A stretch of DNA of 13,199 bases from Prevotella sp. UBA3294 (GCA_002361535.1 DETG01000021.1:1-13199), one strand, 5' to 3'. Numbered from the stretch's first letter, positions 1 through 7,521 are shown. Notes: generated from the sequence alone by a model not told the origin. Program-made: numbers and translations.

Positions 1-152
1 ATCTGCGTGGCTTTGGCAGCTTCATTGTTAAGCACCGTGCAGAGAAGACCGCTCGCAACATCTCTAAGAACACTACTATCGTCATCGCTGCACACGATTT
101 CCCCAGCTTCAAGCCAGCTAAGAGTTTCGTGGCAAAGATGAAGGGCGAGTAA
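1..152 (+). CDS. HU/IHF-family DNA-binding protein, C-terminal fragment
   Basis: This is the last 49 residues of a histone-like HU/IHF-family protein; the start lies left of the window and the first whole codon is at position 3. The family forms small dimers that bend and compact DNA in the nucleoid. Recognition rests on the opening LRGFGSF, the hallmark entry to the DNA-binding beta arms, followed by KHRAEKTARN and the closing FKPAKSF strand typical of the family. The arm tip reads ARNIS where canonical HU has RNP, so the intercalating proline is replaced by isoleucine. The next gene is 79 bases downstream on the same strand. Family assignment is firm; whether it is HU or a specialised paralogue cannot be told from this fragment. 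Confidence 0.9.
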   Translation, partial: LRGFGSFIVKHRAEKTARNISKNTTIVIAAHDFPSFKPAKSFVAKMKGE

Positions 153-169
153 ATACAATCTTCCCGGCA

Positions 170-187
170 GGTACAGTCCCCTGTACC
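170..187 (+). promoter_or_regulatory. Short perfect hairpin after the HU-like gene
   Basis: GGTACAG (170-176) and CTGTACC (181-187) pair perfectly around a TCCC loop, 18 bases after the HU stop codon. No run of T follows directly (the sequence continues ATTTATG), so it is at best a weak terminator. It could also protect the 3' end of the HU message or act as an attenuator before the next gene. The structure is seen directly; the role is inferred. Confidence 0.45.
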
Positions 188-231
188 ATTTATGAAAGGA
201 TTTTAGTTACACATTATTAATATTTATAGTT

Positions 232-321
232 ATGCCAAACGGAAAAAAGAAAAAAGGCCACAAGATGGCTACGCACAAGCGTAAGAAAAGATTAAGAAAG
301 AATCGTCATAAGAGCAAGTAA
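232..321 (+). CDS. 29-residue highly basic protein, possible ribosome-associated peptide
   Basis: This short frame encodes 29 residues, of which about 14 are Lys or Arg and three are His, with no acidic residue. It opens MPNGKKKKGHKMATHKRKK and ends RKNRHKSK. Such a composition fits RNA contact. The KRKKRLRKNRHK core resembles the short basic AURKAIP1/COX24-type proteins (mS38 / actinobacterial bS22), but that link is by eye and tentative. From general knowledge, small basic proteins of this kind are often found between HU and rng in Bacteroidales. The leader is AT-rich with no Shine-Dalgarno, as usual for the phylum. The gene ends inside a perfect inverted repeat and is probably co-transcribed with rng, which starts 37 bases after its stop. 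It is too short for most gene finders but looks real because of its composition and context. Confidence 0.75.
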   Translation: MPNGKKKKGHKMATHKRKKRLRKNRHKSK

Positions 322-338
322 CCATACTTGCTCTTATG
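307..338 (+). promoter_or_regulatory. Perfect 14-bp inverted repeat over the small-gene stop, in the rng leader
   Basis: CATAAGAGCAAGTA (307-320) and TACTTGCTCTTATG (325-338) are exact reverse complements around the four-base loop ACCA. The left arm contains the last four codons of the 29-residue gene and most of its stop codon. The right arm ends 20 bases before the rng start. There is no T tract after it, so it is not a standard intrinsic terminator. It could be an attenuator, an mRNA processing or stability element, or a site through which RNase E/G controls its own message, as E. coli RNase E does through its 5' leader. The structure is certain; the role is inference. Confidence 0.8.
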
Positions 339-358
339 GTAAATAAGAAAAAGCAGAA

Positions 359-1933
359 ATGACAAGCGAAGTTGTAATTGACGTCCGACCGAAAGAGATC
401 TCAATTGCGCTGCTCGAAGACAAAAACCTGGTTGAATACCAGACAGAGCCACGATCGGTATCTTTCGCTGTCGGGAACATCTACATCGCCAAAGTGAAGA
501 AACTGATGGCGGGACTCAACGCCAGTTTCGTTGATGTAGGGTATGAACGCGACGCCTTTCTGCATTATCTTGACCTGGGAAACCAATTCAGTTCCTATGA
601 GAAGTACCTCAAGCAGGTACAGAGCGACAGAAAAAAACTTTATCCATTTGCCAAGGCATCTCGCCTGCCCGACCTGAAGAAAGACGGCAGCGTGGCCACC
701 ACGCTACAGAAAGATCAGGAGGTGCTGGTACAGATTGTCAAAGAACCCATTTCCACCAAAGGGCCGCGGCTCACCGCAGAACTCAGTTTCGCCGGCCGCT
801 ACCTGGTGCTTGTTCCATTCAACGATAAAGTTTCTGTATCTTCTAAGATCAAAAGTGGTGAAGAGCGTGCACGCCTCAAGCAGCTCATCCAGAGCATCAA
901 GCCCAAGAACGTGGGCGTTATCGTGCGCACAGTGGCAGAGGGCAAGCGTGTGGCAGAGCTCGACACCGAATTAAAGATTCTCCTGAAGCGTTGGGAGGAT
1001 GCCATTACCAAAGTACAGAAAACCACCAAACGTCCCCAGCTCGTCTATGAGGAGACCAGTCGTGTCGTTGCTTTGTTGCGCGACCTGTTCAATCCCTCGT
1101 ATGAGAACATCTATGTGAACGACGAGCAGGTATTCCAAGAGGTGAAAGACTATGTCACACTCATCGCCCCTGAAAAGGCGGGCATCGTCAAGCTCTACTC
1201 TGGTAATGTGCCTATCTTTGACAATTTCAATATCACCAAGCAGATCAAGTCGAGCTTCGGCAAGACCGTCAACTACAAGCACGGTGCCTATCTCATCATT
1301 GAGCACACAGAGGCCATGCACGTCGTCGATGTGAACAGCGGAAACCGTACCAGAGCAGAGAAAGGACAGGAGGGCAATGCCCTGGAAGTGAATCTCGGTG
1401 CCGCCGACGAACTGGCAAGACAGTTGCGTTTACGAGATATGGGAGGCATCATCATCGTTGACTTTATCGACATGAATCTGGCAGAAGACCGGCAGATGCT
1501 CTATGAGCGCATGTGTAAGAACATGCAGAAAGATCGTGCACGGCATAATATTCTGCCACTGAGTAAGTTCGGCTTGATGCAGATTACACGCCAACGTGTT
1601 CGTCCGGCGATGGATGTGAATGTTGAAGAAGAGTGTCCGACGTGTTTTGGCAGTGGCAAGATCAAATCAAGTATCCTGTTCACCGACCAATTGGAAAGGA
1701 AGATTGACAACCTGGTCAATAAGATTGGCGTCAAACGATTCTATCTGCACGTCCACCCGTATGTGGCTGCTTATATCAACCAAGGCCTCATCAGTATGAA
1801 GCGCAGGTGGCAACTCAAATACGGTCGTGGTGTGCATGTGATCCCCTCTCAGCAGATGGGTTTCTTGCAGTATGAGTTCTATGACAGCAAGAAGCAATTG
1901 ATTGACATGCGTGAGGAGATTGAAAACCAATAG
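359..1933 (+). CDS. rng: Ribonuclease G, RNase E/G family
   Basis: This encodes a 524-residue Rne/Rng-family endoribonuclease that cuts single-stranded, AU-rich RNA in rRNA maturation and mRNA decay in the cytoplasm. An S1-type RNA-binding region covers about residues 37-145 and starts with GNIYIAKVKKLMAGLNASFV. The catalytic DNase I-like region has the two metal-binding aspartates in VVDVNSGN (Asp324) and IIVDFIDM (Asp368). The zinc-link cysteines are in ECPTCFGSG (Cys426, Cys429). Length fits RNase G, without the long C-terminal degradosome scaffold of E. coli RNase E. The ATG at 359 gives the expected N-terminus (VVIDVRPKEISIALLEDKNLVEY). The gene is preceded by a small basic-protein gene and a strong hairpin, and is followed at once by a terminator. 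An RNase E-like role is also possible, since many Bacteroidetes have one such enzyme. Confidence 0.96.
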   Translation: MTSEVVIDVRPKEISIALLEDKNLVEYQTEPRSVSFAVGNIYIAKVKKLMAGLNASFVDVGYERDAFLHYLDLGNQFSSYEKYLKQVQSDRKKLYPFAKASRLPDLKKDGSVATTLQKDQEVLVQIVKEPISTKGPRLTAELSFAGRYLVLVPFNDKVSVSSKIKSGEERARLKQLIQSIKPKNVGVIVRTVAEGKRVAELDTELKILLKRWEDAITKVQKTTKRPQLVYEETSRVVALLRDLFNPSYENIYVNDEQVFQEVKDYVTLIAPEKAGIVKLYSGNVPIFDNFNITKQIKSSFGKTVNYKHGAYLIIEHTEAMHVVDVNSGNRTRAEKGQEGNALEVNLGAADELARQLRLRDMGGIIIVDFIDMNLAEDRQMLYERMCKNMQKDRARHNILPLSKFGLMQITRQRVRPAMDVNVEEECPTCFGSGKIKSSILFTDQLERKIDNLVNKIGVKRFYLHVHPYVAAYINQGLISMKRRWQLKYGRGVHVIPSQQMGFLQYEFYDSKKQLIDMREEIENQ

Positions 1934-1971
1934 AAAAAACGAGCTGTGATTCACATGGCTCGTTTTTTTTT
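1934..1971 (+). terminator. Rho-independent terminator of rng
   Basis: AAAAAACGAGC (1934-1944) pairs with GCTCGTTTTTT (1958-1968) around a 13-base loop, and the right arm runs into a nine-T tract (1963-1971). It begins directly after the rng stop codon, which closes the HU/small-protein/rng block. The A-rich left arm could also allow some termination from the opposite strand. Confidence 0.9.
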
Positions 1972-2024
1972 GTGATGATTGAACAGACAGCCAAGAGGAA
2001 TGGACACGAGTTTGTGAGAGAAAA

Positions 2025-2048
2025 CGCATCATTTCTTCGATTGATGCG
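2025..2048. repeat. Small inverted repeat upstream of the first CotH-like gene
   Basis: CGCATCA (2025-2031) and TGATGCG (2042-2048) form a perfect 7-bp inverted repeat with a 10-base spacer. It lies about 100 bases before the candidate promoter of the next gene. It may be a regulator site or a chance match. Nothing else recognisable was seen between the rng terminator and that promoter. Confidence 0.3.
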
Positions 2049-2126
2049 GAAAGAAGTTTTCAAAATGTCTCATATCTTTTATCTGAAGAAGCATCCTGAT
2101 GATTTTCTTTTCCAAAACATTCCCCG

Positions 2127-2150
2127 TTTGCACATTTTTAATTAACTTTG
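2127..2150 (+). promoter_or_regulatory. Candidate Bacteroidetes promoter for the first CotH-like gene
   Basis: TAACTTTG (2143-2150) matches the Bacteroidetes -7 consensus TAnnTTTG exactly, 23 bases before the chosen ATG at 2174. A TTTG at 2127-2130 resembles the -33 box, but the 12-base gap is shorter than the roughly 20 expected, so only the -7 box is well supported. Transcription would start about ten bases before the ATG, so the leader is very short. It also means the upstream ATG at 2099 would lie outside the transcript. Confidence 0.55.
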
Positions 2151-2173
2151 CAATCAAACTATATCATTACATT

Positions 2174-4789
2174 ATGTTTTATAAGAAGTTACTATTCACA
2201 CTGGCCCTGACAGTAGCCAGTCACTACAGTGCAAAGGCTCAGTTGGTAATCAATGAGCTGATGCAGTCGAATGTCGAGTGTATCATGGACGACCTGAATG
2301 AGTTCCCAGACTCTTGGGTTGAGTTATACAACAGCGGTTCCGAGGCGGTCAACCTCAAAAACTATCAGATCAGCAACAAGAACAAGGTGAAGAAAGCCTG
2401 GCAGTTGCCTGACATGACCGTGGAGCCACAAAACTATGTGTTGATCTACTGCGACAAGGAAGGAATAGAGGACAAGCCTCTCCATGCCGATTTCCGTCTG
2501 GAATCAGGCAAGGGCTGTACGGTTTACCTTTTCAAGGACAAAAATGCGGAGCCTGTTGACAGTCTCCCCTATATAGATGAAAAGCCCATGCCCAAGATGC
2601 CTGCACCCGATGTGGCCTTCGGTCGCAAAACCGACGGTGCTGCCGAGTGGGGCTACCAGCTCACGCCGACACCAGGCAAGGCCAACACGGGCGAGACCTG
2701 CAAAGCCAAGCAGATCTTAGGAGCTCCAGTGTTCAGCGTACCGGGTCATGTCACCTCAGGCAATGAGACCATCACCCTCGAACTAAGTCTGCCCGAAGGT
2801 GCTCCCGAAGGTGCCTATATCACCTATACGACCAACGGCAGCGAGCCCGTCGCATCCAGTACGAAGTACACGGAGGCTCTGACGATCAGCAAGACGACAG
2901 CCATCCGCGCCAAAGTATTCTGCGAGGGATGGCTCTCCCCGTTGAGCACCGCCCAGTCGTATATCTTCCATCCAAGGGAGATGACCATTCCCATTTTCTC
3001 CGTACAGACTGATGACAGGTATCTGAACGACAAGAAGATCGGTCTTTTCGCCAACAACAACAGCAAGGAAGACAAGAAGACACACGACTGGCGTCGGCCT
3101 GTCAACGTAGAGTTCTTCCCCGTAGAGGGTGAGGCGAGTGCCATCAACCAACCCGGTGAGACACGTATCCAAGGCGGACAGTCACGTGCCAATGCCCTCA
3201 AGTCGATGGTCTTCTATGCCAACAAGCGTTTTGATCCTAACAACAAGCGTTTCTCATACGAGTTCTTCCCCGACCAGAAGCCAGGTGTGACAGAATTCAA
3301 GTCGTTCTCGCTGCGTGACGGTGGTAACGACTTCAGCGACATGTACTTCCGCGATCTCATTATCCAGCGCACCATGGGACCGAATGTTGACCTCGACTGG
3401 CAGGCCGGGCACTCTGCCGTCCTCTACATCAACGGTGAGTACATGGGAATGCTCAACATCCGCGAGCGTTCCAACGAAGACAATATCTACAGTAACTACG
3501 ACGGTCTTGAGGATGTGGATGAGATTGAGATTGCTCATGAGAAGGAGAACAACAAGGATATGTTCATCGAGGAGTTGAAGGAGGGTGATGACGAATTCTA
3601 CCAAGCCTTCAAGAATTTCTACAGCGAGAAGGGTCACACCAAGGCAGAATATGAGGAGTGGATGGATGTCAGCGAATATCTGAACATCATGGTGATGAAC
3701 CTCTTCTACGGCAACATCGACTTCCCCGGTAACAACATCGTGTTCTGGCGTCCCAACGACGATGCCAAAGACTGTCCCCTGCCTAAGAGATGGCGCTTCA
3801 TCGTGAAGGACACCGATTTCGGACTCGGACTCTACGGTAGGAAATCCGACTATAATACCATCGATTTGCTCTATAACCCAAGCAAACACCCTAATGACAA
3901 CTGGGCTTTCACCGAACCAGCCACCCTTCTTTTCAAGAATATGATGGAAGATCCCGATATGCTGAAGATGTTCATCGACAAGAGCTGTGTCTTTATGGGC
4001 GACTTCATGAATGCCGAGGGAACCGGTGCCACCATGGATGCCATCTTAGACGAGGCATTGGAAGAGTTTGTGGCTCACCGCGACAAGTACAATCCCGGCT
4101 GGGGAGGTTGGGGCAACGACAACCGACAAGACATCCTCAACAAGTTCGAGGATGCCAAGAAATGGCTTGCAGGATATGAGGAAGCCGGCTGGGGAGGCTG
4201 GTGGGGCGGTGGTCAGACTACCGTCTATCTGCCCCGTACCGACTATTTCCTTCAGTTCCTGAGCGAACAGTACAAACTGGGCGATGCCATCCCCGTGACC
4301 ATCAACAAAGATCTCACCGGAATGCCTGCCAAGATTCTCGTCAACGACATCCCGCTCTCACAAGGAACCTTCAACGGTAAGCTTTTCGTGAACCGTCAGG
4401 TTACGCTACAGGGCATTGGCACCGATGACCAGACTGTGACAGGATGGGACATCGAGCAGACTGCCTCCGACGGTACCGTCACCAAGACGCATGTTGACGG
4501 AGCCACCTACACGTTCAATATGCCCACATGTAAGGAACTTGCCATCGATGCTGTCATCGGTAAGCAGACAGGTATTGCCAATGCTGAGGTCAAGAACTGG
4601 AAGTGGAACGTGGCTGATAACACCTTATATGTAAATGGTGTCGCCGCTGGCACACTCGTCAGCCTGTACAACCTCCAGGGTATGCTGCTGAACCAGTTCA
4701 AGGCTGATGGTTCTTCCATCCAGATGCCTATCCAGAACGGTCAGGTATTCATCTTGAAGGTAGGTACAGAATCCATCAAAGTGAAGTAA
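2174..4789 (+). CDS. Secreted CotH-kinase-family protein with T9SS sorting domain (paralogue 1)
   Basis: The product has 871 residues. A signal peptide (about 1-22, FYKKLLFTLALTVAS...AKA) is cut before QLVINE. Next come a lamin-tail-like domain (23-175, VINELMQSN and DSWVELYNSG), a chitobiase/hexosaminidase C-terminal-type beta domain (183-265, TYTTNGSEP), and a CotH-kinase domain (about 271-625). A beta domain then leads to a T9SS type A sorting domain (about 800-871, LVSLYNLQGMLL...GQVFILKVG). Kinase-like motifs are NGEYMGMLNIRERSNEDN and KDTDFG (Asp546, Asp548), the likely metal-binding pair. CotH of Bacillus is an atypical secreted kinase of spore-coat proteins; here the protein should be exported and released or anchored by T9SS, with unknown substrate. 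A Trp/Gly-rich stretch (641-680) is absent from the downstream paralogue. The start at 2174 is chosen because it begins a normal signal peptide just after a promoter box; the frame is open to an ATG at 2099. Confidence 0.88.
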   Translation: MFYKKLLFTLALTVASHYSAKAQLVINELMQSNVECIMDDLNEFPDSWVELYNSGSEAVNLKNYQISNKNKVKKAWQLPDMTVEPQNYVLIYCDKEGIEDKPLHADFRLESGKGCTVYLFKDKNAEPVDSLPYIDEKPMPKMPAPDVAFGRKTDGAAEWGYQLTPTPGKANTGETCKAKQILGAPVFSVPGHVTSGNETITLELSLPEGAPEGAYITYTTNGSEPVASSTKYTEALTISKTTAIRAKVFCEGWLSPLSTAQSYIFHPREMTIPIFSVQTDDRYLNDKKIGLFANNNSKEDKKTHDWRRPVNVEFFPVEGEASAINQPGETRIQGGQSRANALKSMVFYANKRFDPNNKRFSYEFFPDQKPGVTEFKSFSLRDGGNDFSDMYFRDLIIQRTMGPNVDLDWQAGHSAVLYINGEYMGMLNIRERSNEDNIYSNYDGLEDVDEIEIAHEKENNKDMFIEELKEGDDEFYQAFKNFYSEKGHTKAEYEEWMDVSEYLNIMVMNLFYGNIDFPGNNIVFWRPNDDAKDCPLPKRWRFIVKDTDFGLGLYGRKSDYNTIDLLYNPSKHPNDNWAFTEPATLLFKNMMEDPDMLKMFIDKSCVFMGDFMNAEGTGATMDAILDEALEEFVAHRDKYNPGWGGWGNDNRQDILNKFEDAKKWLAGYEEAGWGGWWGGGQTTVYLPRTDYFLQFLSEQYKLGDAIPVTINKDLTGMPAKILVNDIPLSQGTFNGKLFVNRQVTLQGIGTDDQTVTGWDIEQTASDGTVTKTHVDGATYTFNMPTCKELAIDAVIGKQTGIANAEVKNWKWNVADNTLYVNGVAAGTLVSLYNLQGMLLNQFKADGSSIQMPIQNGQVFILKVGTESIKVK

Positions 4790-4828
4790 GGAACGACTTC
4801 CTTTTCTTCCCTCAAACGGGAAAAAGCT

Positions 4829-4872
4829 CCCCGGCATAAAAAAAACATCCGAAATGTTCTTTTATGCCGGGG
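4829..4872. terminator. Long stem-loop terminator between the CotH-like paralogues
   Basis: CCCCGGCATAAAAAAAACAT (4829-4848) pairs with ATGTTCTTTTATGCCGGGG (4854-4872) around a CCGAA loop, with one mismatch and one unpaired base. The U-rich part lies inside the right arm, so the functional core may be the inner AACAT/ATGTT stem followed by CTTTTAT. It sits 39 bases after the stop of the first CotH-like gene and should separate it from the second. Its A-rich left arm suggests it could work in both directions. Confidence 0.7.
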
Positions 4873-4879
4873 ATTTTAC

Positions 4880-4887
4880 TATCTTTG
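4880..4887 (+). promoter_or_regulatory. Candidate -7 box for the second CotH-like gene
   Basis: TATCTTTG matches the TAnnTTTG consensus exactly and begins eight bases after the preceding terminator stem. Any -33 element would fall within that stem's right arm (for example TTTT at 4860-4863). The downstream bases GCACAATCA resemble GCAATCA after the -7 box of the first paralogue, so the promoter may have been copied with the gene. The leader before the ATG at 4946 would be about 50 bases. Confidence 0.55.
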
Positions 4888-4945
4888 CACAATCATAGCC
4901 GACTGCGGCCATCAATGTTTCTTAAATTCCATCCATACTAACAGA

Positions 4946-7405
4946 ATGAATATGAAAAGATCTTTACTCACGACATCGCTCTGTGTCCTTGTCACGCTCC
5001 ATGCCGGAGCACAACTGGTAATCAACGAAGTGATGCAATCGAACATCGACTGTATCATGGATGACCTCAATGAGTTCCCTGATTCCTGGGTGGAATTATA
5101 TAATGCAGGCTCTACCGTTCTGAATCTCAGCCAATATAAACTTGGCATCAGCGAAAAGGCCGATGAAGCCTGGCAGTTGCCCAGTCACACGGTAGCCAGT
5201 CATCAGTATGTCATTATCTACTGCGACAAGGAGGATACAGGCATTCATGCCCCCTATCGCATCGACTCTGGTAAGAGTGACGGTATCTGGCTGTTCCAAA
5301 ACGGAGAAGTAGCCGACTGTGTTCTGAAGCTCAAGAAACAGCCTGCCCCCAACATCGCCTATGGCCGCAAAGAAGACGGCGCTGAAAAATGGGGATATCA
5401 GGCCACACCCACTCCGGGAGCGGCTAACTGCGGCAAACTATGTTCCGATTTGTTAGGCGATCCCGTATTCAGCAGTCCGGGTAAGGTACTTAAGAGCGGC
5501 AACGCAACCAGACTAACCATTTCGTTGCCTGAGGGAGCTCCTGAGGGAACGGTAATCCGCTACACCACCGACGGCTCAGAGCCTACGGCTGCCAGTCCCA
5601 TTTTCAGTCCCATCTTGATAAAGGAGAACACGGTGATTCGCGCCAAGTTGTTCTGCGACGGTTATCTCTCACCCCGTTCCCTTACACAGAGTTATATCTT
5701 CTTCCCCACTGACCGTGAACTTACACTCCCCGTGATAAGCATCTCCACCGACAATAGATATCTAAACGATCCGAAAATAGGTATCTACGTGGAAGGAACA
5801 TACCAGGACGGCAAAAAGAACTTTGAGTTCGACTGGCGACGTCCCATCAACTTTGAGTTTTTTGAAACAGAAGGGAAAGAGAGTGCCCTCAACCAACTCT
5901 GCGAGACCCGCATACAGGGCGGAGCCACACGTACCAATGCCCTTAAATCACTGGCCATCTATGCTAATAAACGCTTTGGCACCAAACGGTTCGAATATGA
6001 ATTTTTCCCCGATCAGAAGCCAGGACTGACTGACTTCAAGTCGCTCGTACTCCGAAACTCGGGCAATGACTTCGACTATCTCTACAACCGCGATGCCATC
6101 ATGCAGCGATCTATGGCGCAGCATGCTGACCTCGACTGGCAGGCATGGCAACCTGCCATCATCTACATTAACGGACAATACCGCGGGATGCTAAACATCC
6201 GTGAGCGTTCCAACGAAGACAATATCTATACCAACTACGACGGACTGGAAGACATCGACTTGTTTGAAAACTGGAACGAGCTGAAGGAAGGCACATGGGA
6301 TAACCTTAATGCCTTCAAGGCTTTCTATGCTGAGCACAACCACACATTGGAAGAGTATGCGAAGTGGATGGACTGGGAGGAATTCTTCAACCTCATGATC
6401 ATGAACCTCTACTTCGACAATGAGGACTTCCCCTGCAACAATATCGTCATGTGGAGGCCTCGTACCGATGAGGGCAAATGGCGCTGGATAGCCAAAGACA
6501 CCGATTTCGGTCTCGGACTCTATGGCACCAATCCCAGCTACAATACGATCGCATGGGTCAATCAATACGGCTATGATAACTACCATAACAGTTGGGCAAA
6601 CGAATGGTCGGGCACGCGTCTGTTCCGCCGTATGATGGAAGATCCTGATCTTCAACGGGAGTTCCTCGACCGCTGTGCCATCTATATGGGAGACTTCCTC
6701 AACGAAGAGGGCGTACGTGCCATCTGGGATCCCATGTACGAGATGATTAAGACAGAGTATCCCTACCACCGTAAACTTTTCAATGAATGGTGGCCTAAAT
6801 ATAATGATATACTGAACGAAGCTCGTAACTGGCTTGCCAAACGCACCGACGAGTTCTACAAACAGTTAGGCAACTACTACAAACTGGCAAACCCCGTTCC
6901 CATGACCATCAATACGAATCAGGAACAAGTGGAAGGCAGCTACACCTTCAACGGCATCAAACTATCTAAGGGCTGCTTCGACGGTAAGTTCTACGCCCAT
7001 CGCAGTGTCACCCTGCAGGGCGAAGCCCCCGAAGGTAAGGAGGTGACGGGATGGGACATCATACAGGTAGCCACTAACGGTGTGGTGAAGAACGACCATG
7101 TGCCGGGAAACAGCTACTCGTTTACGATGCCTGCCTGTCAGAAGCTGATCATCCAGGCTGTGGTTGAGGTGCAGAGCGGCATTTCACAAGTGCAGAACCG
7201 CCACTGGAAATGGCAGTGCAACGGACAGAGCCTGTTTCTCTCTGATGTGCCCAGTGGCACCGTCGTCACCCTCTACACCCTCCAGGGCATCCCATTGTCG
7301 CAGGTGAGATCCGACGGTTCCACCCTCCAGTTCCCCCTACCCTACAGGCACCAGGTGTATATCTTAAAGGTCGGTGACAGGAGCGTGAAAGTGGAGAGCG
7401 AATAG
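4946..7405 (+). CDS. Secreted CotH-kinase-family protein with T9SS sorting domain (paralogue 2)
   Basis: The product has 819 residues and the same domain order as its upstream neighbour: signal peptide (1-22, ending HAGA before QLVINE), lamin-tail-like domain (23-160), chitobiase-type beta domain (172-252, RYTTDGSEP), CotH-kinase domain (about 258-590), beta domain and T9SS sorting domain (about 745-819, VVTLYTLQGIPL...QVYILKVGDRSVKV). The kinase-like motifs NGQYRGMLNIRERSNEDN and KDTDFG (Asp518, Asp520) are kept. Long stretches match the neighbour, such as CIMDDLNEFPDSWVELYN and the YEFFPDQKPG segment, so the pair arose by tandem duplication. It lacks the neighbour's Trp/Gly-rich stretch and a charged insertion after the NYDGLED motif. 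It should be exported by Sec and then T9SS. Its phosphorylation target is unknown and the kinase activity is by family only. A second in-frame ATG at 4952 is an alternative start. Confidence 0.88.
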   Translation: MNMKRSLLTTSLCVLVTLHAGAQLVINEVMQSNIDCIMDDLNEFPDSWVELYNAGSTVLNLSQYKLGISEKADEAWQLPSHTVASHQYVIIYCDKEDTGIHAPYRIDSGKSDGIWLFQNGEVADCVLKLKKQPAPNIAYGRKEDGAEKWGYQATPTPGAANCGKLCSDLLGDPVFSSPGKVLKSGNATRLTISLPEGAPEGTVIRYTTDGSEPTAASPIFSPILIKENTVIRAKLFCDGYLSPRSLTQSYIFFPTDRELTLPVISISTDNRYLNDPKIGIYVEGTYQDGKKNFEFDWRRPINFEFFETEGKESALNQLCETRIQGGATRTNALKSLAIYANKRFGTKRFEYEFFPDQKPGLTDFKSLVLRNSGNDFDYLYNRDAIMQRSMAQHADLDWQAWQPAIIYINGQYRGMLNIRERSNEDNIYTNYDGLEDIDLFENWNELKEGTWDNLNAFKAFYAEHNHTLEEYAKWMDWEEFFNLMIMNLYFDNEDFPCNNIVMWRPRTDEGKWRWIAKDTDFGLGLYGTNPSYNTIAWVNQYGYDNYHNSWANEWSGTRLFRRMMEDPDLQREFLDRCAIYMGDFLNEEGVRAIWDPMYEMIKTEYPYHRKLFNEWWPKYNDILNEARNWLAKRTDEFYKQLGNYYKLANPVPMTINTNQEQVEGSYTFNGIKLSKGCFDGKFYAHRSVTLQGEAPEGKEVTGWDIIQVATNGVVKNDHVPGNSYSFTMPACQKLIIQAVVEVQSGISQVQNRHWKWQCNGQSLFLSDVPSGTVVTLYTLQGIPLSQVRSDGSTLQFPLPYRHQVYILKVGDRSVKVESE

Positions 7406-7428
7406 AAGGCCGCCCAAGGGTGTTAATA

Positions 7429-7462
7429 TTTGATAACAATTTAAGTTCTCATTTTACCTTTT
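7429..7462 (+). promoter_or_regulatory. Candidate Bacteroidetes promoter for the esterase gene
   Basis: TTTG (7429-7432) and TACCTTTT (7455-7462, one base off TAnnTTTG, followed by G) are separated by 22 bases, close to the usual -33/-7 layout. This is the best-spaced promoter in the window. It lies about 60 bases before the esterase ATG. No strong terminator is visible after the preceding stop codon, so some read-through into the esterase is possible. Confidence 0.5.
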
Positions 7463-7465
7463 GGC

Positions 7466-7478
7466 AGACGGAACGTCT
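7466..7478 (+). promoter_or_regulatory. Small 5'-leader hairpin of the esterase transcript
   Basis: AGACG (7466-7470) and CGTCT (7474-7478) pair perfectly around GAA, at or just after the expected transcription start. The rest of the leader to the ATG is almost all A and T with no Shine-Dalgarno. A 5'-terminal stem like this can slow decay of an mRNA, but the stem is short and the role is inferred. Confidence 0.35.
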
Positions 7479-7521
7479 AATTAAATATTTTATTATCAAC
7501 ATCATTTAATTATTTCTATTT

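Noticed and set aside
2099..2173. Upstream in-frame ATG that would lengthen the first CotH-like protein by 25 residues
   Set aside because: It would put extra hydrophobic sequence ahead of a normal signal peptide, and the best -7 promoter box lies between it and the ATG at 2174.
3254..3889. Open frame of 211 codons on the minus strand
   Set aside because: It lies wholly antisense to the conserved CotH-kinase domain, and its sequence is the complement of well-recognised motifs; no independent start signals were seen.
6191..6769. Open frame of 192 codons on the minus strand
   Set aside because: Antisense to the second CotH-kinase domain; a counterpart occurs at the same place in the paralogue simply because the sense strands are related.
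7406..7425. Terminator after the second CotH-like gene
   Set aside because: CGCCC and GGGTG could pair, but the loop would be two bases and no T tract follows.
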